Source: Mesostigma viride
Lineage: Eukaryota > Streptophyta > Mesostigmatophyceae > Mesostigmatales > Mesostigmataceae
Length of the DNA stretch: 64,000 bases
Assembly (NCBI GenBank): GCA_009746045.1
Contig: RPFO01000418.1
Coordinates: 1,861,670 to 1,925,669 of the forward strand
Direction: 5' to 3'
The notes under the pieces were generated by a model, which was not told the DNA's origin, did no database searches, and saw nothing but the letters and a program-made list of their open reading frames with translations. Made by a program: the position numbers and the translations under genes. Of the stretch, positions 57,101-64,000 are shown piece by piece; position 1 is the stretch's first letter, and every line of letters begins with the position of its first letter.

Positions 57101-57749
57101 TCTTGATGCTGCACGTGTGGGCGACAGAGCCGTTAGGGAGTTCAATTCGCGTGACATGGTGCGTTGGGAGCTCCTTTTCCACCTTCCTGACCACAGGGAG
57201 CGTGAGCCGGTCGGCATCTTACGATCGGTACTTGGGGTCTTGTCTCATGGCAGTTCTGCACAGCACGCCTTCGTCAGTCCGAGAATCGATTCGCTTATGG
57301 TATGCAAACTCCAGAAACTCCGAGTGCGACCGAAAGATCCCGTACCCAGTCTCATTTCCCTGGCCGTCTGTTGGGGCCGAAGGCACTGAGCATGGATCAG
57401 GAGCTGCCACCGTCATGCGCCCGTCTATTTTCCCCCCTGGACAATGGCTAAGTCTCCGTTGCACGGCGGGCTCCTCAACGGAGTCAGCACTATTCCCGCC
57501 GTCGCCTCCATCCCCTGATTCAGTTGCATCCACTTCATCTGACCCAGCGTCGCGCGACAGAGCCCTCCCAGCGTCAACATCATCACCAAGTGCAGCGTTA
57601 TCCACCAACTCGTCCTCAACGTCCTCATCGCAGTTGTTGATGCCAATGACGGTGTGAGCCATGGCGATGTCTTGACGCCTTTTTTTCTTGCTGAAGAGAT
57701 ACCGGTGCGGCATTTGTAATCGCTTTCTTCGACGGGAATAATTAGGCAC
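51103..57749 (-). CDS. CACTA/Plavaka-type transposase-like gene, at least six exons
   Basis: Exon 1 (ATG 57662 or 57716) to 57223 is acidic and unrecognised. Exon 2, 57186-55951, has VVVIPIVLWMDSFKITDNTD and HGCGFCTLHSEFWG, the Asp-rich and Cys segments typical of these transposases. Exon 3, 53704-53278, has LRHWDRFRRFPIEIFHLLCL. Exon 4, from 53074 to about 52665, has HNAATANCHMGLHVAHQTKD and GHAFERDHG. Exon 5 (about 52314 to 51340) carries a YAYRPQDYRV ... YLWIVPTWYEEL C-terminal domain. The last exon is 51279-51103. Junctions 1-2, 2-3 and 3-4 keep frame with GT-AG sites; later ones are less sure. A 1.9-kb element sits in intron 2. Terminal inverted repeats of the transposon itself were not found. 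Confidence 0.65.
54049..55941. mobile_element. 1.9-kb TTAA-flanked DNA transposon, non-autonomous
   Basis: TTAA at 54045-54048 and 55942-55945. Inverted ends GGGGACGGTCCC (left) and, on the other strand, GGGGAGGGTCCC (right), one mismatch in 12. The TTAA target suggests a piggyBac-like mechanism, although the terminal bases differ from classic piggyBac. No transposase-like ORF lies inside. It occupies an intron of the minus-strand transposase gene, beginning five bases after the GTAAG donor. Confidence 0.75.
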
Positions 57750-58134
57750 CCTGAAACCGTCCCGGTGGAGGGTCGTCCGTGCCTTTCATCATAAGGCTCA
57801 AAGACACCGACGACCAGCCATGCAGCTAAAGCCACTGTTTGAGTTCCTGTGCCGAGGGTCCTCCACTCCCTTGAGTATCCTAGTATCCAGCGTGTAGTTC
57901 TTCTTGCCTGCGTTAATTGGGCAATGAACGGTAGTTCAACAAGGCGAACCCTTCACATTAATTCCATGCATTCGGCCTGGCCAAGTTTTGCGCTGTGCCG
58001 CCGCCACTTCACGAACCACGGTAATGACGTTTATATAATATAAGCCCTAACCTACTGTGATATAATGAAGTTGGTGTCACGTGAGCACAGGACCTTCAAT
58101 TGCTATTCTCCAAGTGGCAGGGATTATTAGGACT
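57750..58134. other. Intergenic, nothing supported
   Basis: Upstream region of the minus-strand transposase gene. There is no clear promoter motif and no conserved ORF. Confidence 0.4.
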
Positions 58135-58450
58135 ATCTACTCCACACTAAGCTATGTACTCGAGTCATGACGCGGTGAGACACGCCCGTATTACATAGGA
58201 AGCAGTGACTATGTACTCCGGACTATGTACTCCAAGAGTACATAGTCCGGAGTGACTATGTACTCCAAGAGTACATAGTCCGGAGTACATATGATCCGGG
58301 ATTTCCGAATAGGGGACTGCCGACGCGGTGAGACACGCCCGTATTACATAGGAAGGAGTGACTATTTACTCCACACTATACATACTCCAAGAGTACATAG
58401 GGTGGCACACTATGTACTCCAAGAGTACATAGTGTCTCCAATGCAGCAGC
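58135..58450 (-). repeat. Inverted copy of the 153-bp palindromic repeat
   Basis: Reverse complement of the units at 39567-40410, with about one and a half to two units. It shares even the outer flank (CTCCAATGC). One segment (TATTTACTCC, TATACATACTCC) is diverged. Confidence 0.88.
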
Positions 58451-58985
58451 ACTCCGCTATGTACTCGACTCATGACGACTGCCCGAAGCAGCTCCTCTGC
58501 GAGTGAGCCACGTGGACCGGGGCCGACGCGTCGCCTTGATTTTTGAATTTCCGAACGCGCCTGCGTTACATTTTGCACGAGCGCACGCTTGAAAGCCTCA
58601 CCAGTGCCCAGAACGCAGCACCAGTGCAGAACGCAACAAAGCAGCGGAAGTGAATATGGGAAAGCGCCGGAGTGACATGGCGGCCGCAAAGGGTGCAGCC
58701 ACAACAAAGGGCATGGTCTCGGCACGCGATGCCACAGCGAGAAAGAAGGCCAGGCGGGCCGACGTGGAAAAGGACGACCACTGGGGGAAGCAGGAGGCGG
58801 AGAACCTGGAGTCGGAGGAGGACTTACAAACCTCCTCCGACGAGGACGACCAGGACGACGACTATGACGACGATGAGTTGGACACCACGCCTCAGAAGGG
58901 TAGGCAGGACAAGGGCTCGGGCAGCAAGGGGAAGACTAGGAAAGCTGAGGCAGGCAGCGGGGGCGCTACTCGTAGCAGGCTGGAC

Positions 58986-60099
58986 AGTTACGTTAAATAG
59001 TGTCGGAACCTTTTGCCGCCTGAGGCAAATCGGTCCGTAACACTATTTTGCCCGGAATAACCACTTCCGAGCACCCAAGTTAATTCGGCCGAATTAACTT
59101 GGGTGCTCGGAAGTGGTTATTCCGGGCAAAATAGTGTTACGGACCGATTTGCCTCAGGCGGCAAAAGGTTCCGACACTATTTAACGTAACTAAAACCTGG
59201 CCTCGTGGAGGGGGGACGAAGAGCCCGAGACATCCGCCTAGGCCGCTGAGCACGCACCACTAAATGCGCCGGAGCTGCCTCAGTGAGGATTCGAACCCCT
59301 GACCTCCAAGGTGCACAGGTTTTAGTTACGTTAAATAGTGACGGAACCTTTTGCCGCCTGAGGCAAATCGGGCCGGAACACTATTTTGCCCGGAATAACC
59401 ACTTCCGAGCACCCAAGTTAATTCGGCCGAATTATCCTGTGCACCTTGGAGGTCAGGGGTTCGAATCCGGACAGCTCCGGCGCATTTAGTGGTGCGTGCT
59501 CAGCGGCCCAGGCGGATGTCTCATATTCAACCCCCCCTCCACGAGGCCAGGTTTTAGTTACGTTAAATAATGCCGGAACCTTTTGCCCACTGAGGCAAAT
59601 CGGTCCGTCACACTATTTTGCCCGGAATAACCACTTCCGAGCACCCAAGTTAATTCGGCCGAATTAACTTGGGTGCTCGGAAGTGGTTATTCCGGGCAAA
59701 ATAGTGTTCCGGCCCGATTTGCCTCAGGCGGCAAAAGGTTCCGTCACTATTTAACGTAACTAAAACCTGTGCACCTTGGAGGTCAGGGGTTCGAATCCTC
59801 ACTGAGGCAGCTCCGGCGCATTTAGTGGTGCGTGCTCAGCGGCCTAGGCGGATGTCTCGGGCTCTTCGTCCCCCCTCCACGAGGCCAGGTTTTAGTTACG
59901 TTAAATAGTGTCGGAACCTTTTGCCGCCTGAGGCAAATCGGTCCGTAACACTATTTTGCCCGGAATAACCACTTCCGAGCACCCAAGTTAATTCGGCCGA
60001 ATTAACTTGGGTGCTCGGAAGTGGTTATTCCGGGCAAAATAGTGTTACGGACCGATTTGCCTCAGGCGGCAAAAGGTTCCGACACTATTTAACGTAACT
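58986..60099. mobile_element. Nest of palindrome-ended elements (206-bp hairpin ends, 132-bp cores)
   Basis: Flanked by TGGAC (58981-58985, 60100-60104). Order: palindrome 58986-59191, core reversed 59192-59323, truncated palindrome 59324-59434, short core forward 59435-59555, palindrome 59556-59761, core forward 59762-59893, palindrome 59894-60099. Each full palindrome is 206 bp, AGTTACGTTAAATAGTG inward to a GG|CC centre. The truncated one matches exactly the reverse of the right half of 59556-59761, showing that a single palindrome was split by a second element of the same kind. Cores carry GGTTCGAATCC 26 bases from a palindrome end. Confidence 0.88.
59788..59798 (+). promoter_or_regulatory. 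tRNA T-arm / B-box-like sequence in core
   Basis: GGTTCGAATCC preceded by CTTGGAGGTCAGG, which resembles the 3' half of a tRNA. Also present at 59458-59468 and inverted at 59287-59297. No 5' tRNA half is found. Confidence 0.4.
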
Positions 60100-60784
60100 T
60101 GGACCCTAGCGGGACAGCCGCGGACGTCCACCAACTCAAGAGCGACATGGAGAAACAGAAAGAAATGACCTCCAAGATGTATGAGATGCTTCAACAGTTA
60201 CTGGACCAGGGTCGGCAGCCCCGGTCGCAGGAGGCCACGCCCACGCAGCCGACCCGGCTTTCCAGTGCCTCAGGTCCTGAGGGGAGCCCGGCGAGCGACG
60301 CTCGCGGCTCCATCGACGCTGGCTTCGTTCCAGTCTTCGAATGGGTAAACCCCTCTGCTGTATTAGGGGAACCCTTTAAAGTGCATCATGCGATTTTTCT
60401 ACGCGTCGTTTGCATTCCGTATGGTTCTCCTTGGAGTTGTTTGGGGTGATTATGATCTACGAAATGCAAATGCAATCAACAGTACTTGTCACGTGTGTCG
60501 TTGCAATTCTGGTTGTGTGTTTTGTTAATTTGGGTCTCGCAGTGGAAAAAGAAGGAGATCCAGGCTGTGTTTGACGACATGGATGGCCACTTTCTCACCC
60601 CTGAGGCCATGGACCAGGAGGATGACGGGGGGCTGTGGAAGAAGTATGTTGCCATCGTGGCGGACGTGGCCATCCAGAACAAGTACATGCCAGCGGGCAG
60701 GAGGGAGGCCGCCGCCAAGCACGCAGCATCGGCGATGCGATGCCACCTGACATCGGGGAGGTCCAATGCCAAGCATAGTGAGAT

Positions 60785-60915
60785 CATACGCCGTATAATA
60801 CGGTATAATACGGTATAATACGTAATACGCTGGCTTTGAGCGTATGATTTTTCATACGTAATACGTTTTAGCGCATAATGACGTATAATACCGTATAATA
60901 CCGTATGATGGCGTG
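60785..60915. repeat. CGTATAATACGGTATAATA tandem motif
   Basis: Multiple CGTATAATAC / CGTAATACG words in direct and inverted order. It lies at the 3' end of the interrupted gene and has no coding role. Confidence 0.7.
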
Positions 60916-61199
60916 TTTTCCGCGTTTTTTTTACGTTTTGCGCGGCTAGGATGCCAGAACGACAGGGCAACGATTTGAAGGCACAGATTTCGTATCTCTA
61001 CTAAGTAGTGACCCGTCTGAACTTTCACAATTCGACGCGATCTTATTTTGAAATTTCAGTCGGGTACGTGCTGCCCACTTCACGGCCCCTTTTTTGGGCG
61101 GGAATCTGTAGAAATGCAAGGCTTAAGAACTGCGAGCTTTGTTGGCAAAGGCAGAATTGTCACCCGGCCGCAGGCCGCACACGAGAATTGCGAGCAAAA

Positions 61200-63737
61200 A
61201 TGTCAATGTCTGACGAGGATCGTGCAATGTCTGACGAGGATGGCGAAGACGTCGACTTGTCAGGAACAACGGTGTGGACGTACATCACCAAGCACAGAAT
61301 TGTCAAGGGCAACAAGCTGACCAACAACTACGATATGACCTGCAGCCGATGTTACCATGCTTGGCGTGGCAGCACGAGCAGGGCAACTGCGCATTTTCTT
61401 GGAGGGGAGTTTGCCCACTCGGCTGGAGTCAGTCCCTGCTCGAAGCCGCCCACCGAGCTGCGGCCACGCCTGCTCCAGGCGAAGCTGCAAACCACCAGGA
61501 GGAAGGCGGTTCGTGCCCGCCGTGAGCAGGAGTGCATCGCAGAAGAGAGGCACATGGCTCGCGCCGATGATGACAGCGACAACGGCCTCATCGGAGATGA
61601 AGACGACATCGACGTCGACGAGAACGGCGAACAGCTGCCGACCTTCCTGCGAGGTGCCGGGCCCGCATCTGCACTTGGCAAACGCATGGCGTCCTCCTCC
61701 GGCTCCGGTTCGACCGGACGTGCAACTGCTGACGTCGTCGAGATCAAGTCATCTCAGCCGGCACTGCGCCAGCAGACCATGGCTGCGGCTGTCGGGCTGG
61801 GAAAGCCCGCCATCGACAAGCTGCTTTGCAAGGGGTTTATGTCGGCCGGTATCCCATTCAACGTTGTGAATAACGCGCATTTCAAAGCTGCTCTGTCCGC
61901 CATCAGCCGAGGAGGGGTGCAGTACCTGGCGCCAAGCTCTTATACCATGCGGACCCGGGACGCACCCCTCGTTGCCAAGGACTTGGAGAGGGACGTCAAG
62001 GAGAAGACCCAGCTGGCCACAGGCACGGGAGGGACGTTCATCACGGATGGCTGGAAAGACTGCAGTCGCGAATCTCACATCATGAACGTCTTCCATCTGC
62101 CCACCTTTACATACTTCGTCGGATCCGACCACGTGACGGGGCAGGTGAAGTCTGCTGAAGTCATGGCAGAACTGGCACAGCCTCACATCGAGGCCGTCGG
62201 CGCAGCGAACGTCGTGCAGGTGATTACGGACACCACAACATCCATGGAGAACATGAAGAAACTCCTCGAGGCATCATTCCCGCACATCATCATCTCCAGG
62301 TGCTGTGCCCACTCGCTGGACCTGTGTTTCGAGGACATCGGCAAGGAGCCAGCGGTGGACAGGGTCCTGACACAAGTGAACACGGTGGTGGTATTCGTGC
62401 TGGGGCACGAGAAGATCAACAGTTTTTTCATGGGCCTGGACAAGAGCGCCAAGACTCTCAAGAAGTACGGCGACACCCGCTTTGGCACCAGGTATATCGC
62501 TGTGATTTCATGAGTTATATCCACAATTTGCTACGCCCTCTTTTTTCTCATCATCTTCGCTTAATTCTGCTAGTTTATCATTGCTTTAATTGAGACACAA
62601 TCATACTGTTGTTGGCGTGTTACTAATTCCATTTTCACAGTTGTGACGATGGCATCATTTTTTTCATGGCATTGCTGCTTCAGGTTTTACTCGGCGGAGA
62701 GCGTTCACGACGCCAAGACCCGGCTCATGGTCACCTTCGAGGACGAAAAGTTGGTGCAGTATGCCGAGACGCAGAAGTGGTGGCCCGCGTTCACGCAGGT
62801 CCAGGATATTGTGGGCAGCCCGCAGTTCTGGTCCGGCGTGCGCATGCTCGTTGACATTTTCAAGCCCATGAAGGCCGTGCTCAAGATTTTCGACGGCGAC
62901 AAGCCAGCAACAGGCGAGCTGTACTACATGATGTACGAGCTCCTCATAGCTGTGCAAGACATCCGCGGGCTGCACAAAGACCTGTCCAAGCAGCTGCAGG
63001 TCCTCGTGCGCAAGCGCTGGGATTACATGCATTCCATCATCCACGCCGCTGGCTACGCGCTCAATCCCAAGTACTGGGGCCCTGACCACGCACAATATAC
63101 CATCAAGGAAGTGAGTAAATGGCTAAGTAATTCTTATTTTTCTTCATGGCACGCTATTTGTTATTAGTCCATGGCTAATTTTGGCTTTTGAGCAATGTGT
63201 GGGAAATTGGTATTGAAGGGCTGAAGCCTTCGTTGTCAGTTCCTGAATAGACGTCCTCTAACCTCTTTGCAATCCTTAATTGCACTGCCACTATTTCCCC
63301 CATCGTACTATCCCTCTCCTGCTCAGGTGACAGATGGCCTCCACGCGTGCATTAACAAGATTCATCTGGGCGACAAGGCAGCCTTCGACCTGGCCATCAA
63401 GCAGTACGAGCAATACACCGACCAGCAGGGTGCATTTGCACAGAGCGACTGCAAGAGGCAGGCACAGGCGCCGGGCATGGTGCCGTACCAGTGGTGGCGC
63501 ACCTGGGGCGGCTCCACGCCCGAGCTGCAGGAGGTGGCGATCAAGGTGCTGGCCCAGCCGGTCTCCTCGGGCTCTGTCGAGCGTGTCAACAGCGAAGCCG
63601 GCTGGATCAAGTCGCTCAAGCGAAACCGCATGACGCATGTCAACCACAACCGCCTCATCTACGTGCACCACAACCTCCGCGCGATTGACGCCATAAAGGA
63701 TTACGACGATCAGAACACGGTTATTCCATGGGAGTAA
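61200..63737 (+). CDS. hAT-superfamily transposase, three exons, apparently intact
   Basis: Exons 61200-62491, 62684-63110 and 63327-63737 join in frame to 709 codons plus stop (GT-AG at both introns: CAG|GTATAT...TTCAG, GAA|GTGAGT...CTCAG). N-terminus: acidic (MSMSDEDRAMSDEDGEDVDL), then a BED-type zinc finger MTCSRCYHAWRGSTSRATAH. Middle: GTGGTFITDGWKDCSRESHI, then VQVITDTTTSMENMKKLLEA and SRCCAHSLDLCFEDIG, the catalytic Asp and C-x2-H of hAT transposases. C-terminus: VLAQPVSSGSVERVNSEAGW and NRLIYVHHNLR, the hAT dimerisation region. It would cut and paste DNA in the nucleus. Terminal inverted repeats and the 8-bp duplication were not found, so element limits are unknown and domestication is possible. 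Confidence 0.88.
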
Positions 63738-64000
63738 AGCTAGTGAGGTGTTGTTTATGAGCCTGCAGAAAACAGTTGCACCATGGCAAGGGCTACATGC
63801 ATGGCAAGGGCTACATGACCTCCCCACGGAGGCATGTTATAATTTAATTTAATTTAATGGCAAGCCGGGCAGCATGCAATAGTCAACTACCACATGTGTG
63901 GTATTTGAATTGATGATGTGTTTAATATGTTGGCCCTATGCTGGCCCACTGCATGGTCCCCTAGTTAGTGCTGGCCATGTTTAACATGTTGGCCCCTTGC
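63738..64000. other. 3' flank with an R1-like tail
   Basis: GGGCTACATGACCTCCCCACGGAGGCATG followed by three AATTT units at about 63800-63858 resembles the R1 hairpin and tail. ATGTTGGCCC occurs twice near the end. No gene is seen. Confidence 0.45.

Larger units (their letters stand above)
58656..60818 (+). pseudogene. Acidic/basic nuclear-type gene cut by a palindromic element nest
   Basis: ATG 58656 (MGKRRSDMAAAKGAATTKGM), a basic then very acidic head (EDDQDDDYDDDELD), up to 58985. The 1114-bp element nest follows; the frame resumes at 60105 without loss (PSGTAADVHQLKSDMEKQKE, a coiled coil). Donor TGG|GTAAAC at 60345, acceptor TCGCAG before 60543, then KKKEIQAVFDDMDGHFLTPE and VAIQNKYMPAGRREAAAKHA, ending in AT-rich repeats at 60818. 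Without the insertion it would be 281 aa. No family is recognised. It lies just upstream of, and in line with, a hAT transposase gene. Confidence 0.55.

Noticed and set aside
59762-59893. Functional tRNA gene
   Set aside because: Only a T-arm and part of a variable region can be seen; no matching acceptor stem, D-arm or anticodon arm was found.

Overview
This window looks like nuclear DNA of a single-celled eukaryote, probably an alga and possibly of the green lineage (inferred from overall character, not proven). It has GT-AG introns, AATAAA poly(A) signals, long microsatellites, several classes of eukaryotic transposon, and an intronless, GC-rich block of giant-virus-like genes. I found no rRNA, complete tRNA gene, CRISPR array or bacterial operon.

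Region 1 (1-10461) resembles a piece of an integrated large DNA virus. It holds short-spaced intronless ORFs: a CX2C zinc protein, a KilA-N plus PD-(D/E)XK-like nuclease gene split by a frameshift, two tandem copies of a charged coiled-coil gene, and a multiply frameshifted minus-strand gene. It ends in a giant palindrome of about 4.3 kb with no spacer (6134-8222 / 8223-10461). Each arm carries the same HNH-like gene pointing at the centre, and the arms differ by four tandem-repeat units.

Region 2 (10462-21502) is repeat-rich host DNA. It has fragments of minus-strand genes, an 870-bp (CCA)n tract, a 3 x 360-bp tandem array, a plus-strand spliced gene with a coding minisatellite and a possible Cys-protease-like C-terminus, a 430-bp (GTT)n tract, and copies of a dispersed repeat family.

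Region 3 (21503-37850) is one copia-like retrotransposon inserted into the leader of another of the same family. The pairing is proven by target-site duplications (outer ATAGC, inner ACAAT) and by LTR length (outer 629 bp, inner 617 bp). The inner copy is itself cut by a 661-bp element whose two ends are 78-bp palindromes (TSD AACGT). Gag and pol share a frame and are separated by one UGA.

Region 4 (37851-42914) has a (GGCA)n tract, a small basic/Cys-rich ORF, a 153-bp palindromic tandem array and a divergent protein kinase gene with a frameshift and a partial 3' duplication. Region 5 (42915-50552) is a second copia-like family with 470-bp LTRs.

Region 6 (50553-57750) is a minus-strand spliced gene resembling a CACTA/Plavaka-type transposase, with a 1.9-kb TTAA-flanked element inserted 5 bp inside one intron. 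Region 7 (58135-63737) has an inverted copy of the 153-bp repeat, an acidic/basic spliced gene interrupted by a 1.1-kb nest of palindromic elements (TSD TGGAC), and a complete three-exon hAT transposase of 709 aa.

The most interesting pattern is shared by four element types. Both copia-like families and both palindrome-ended short elements begin AGTT and end AACT instead of TG...CA; three of the four give clear 5-bp target duplications and the fourth lies in a C tract. Both copia-like families also place integrase before protease and carry HGDD, not YVDD, at the reverse transcriptase active site. I infer one lineage of retrotransposons plus short non-autonomous partners whose 'LTRs' are perfect hairpins.
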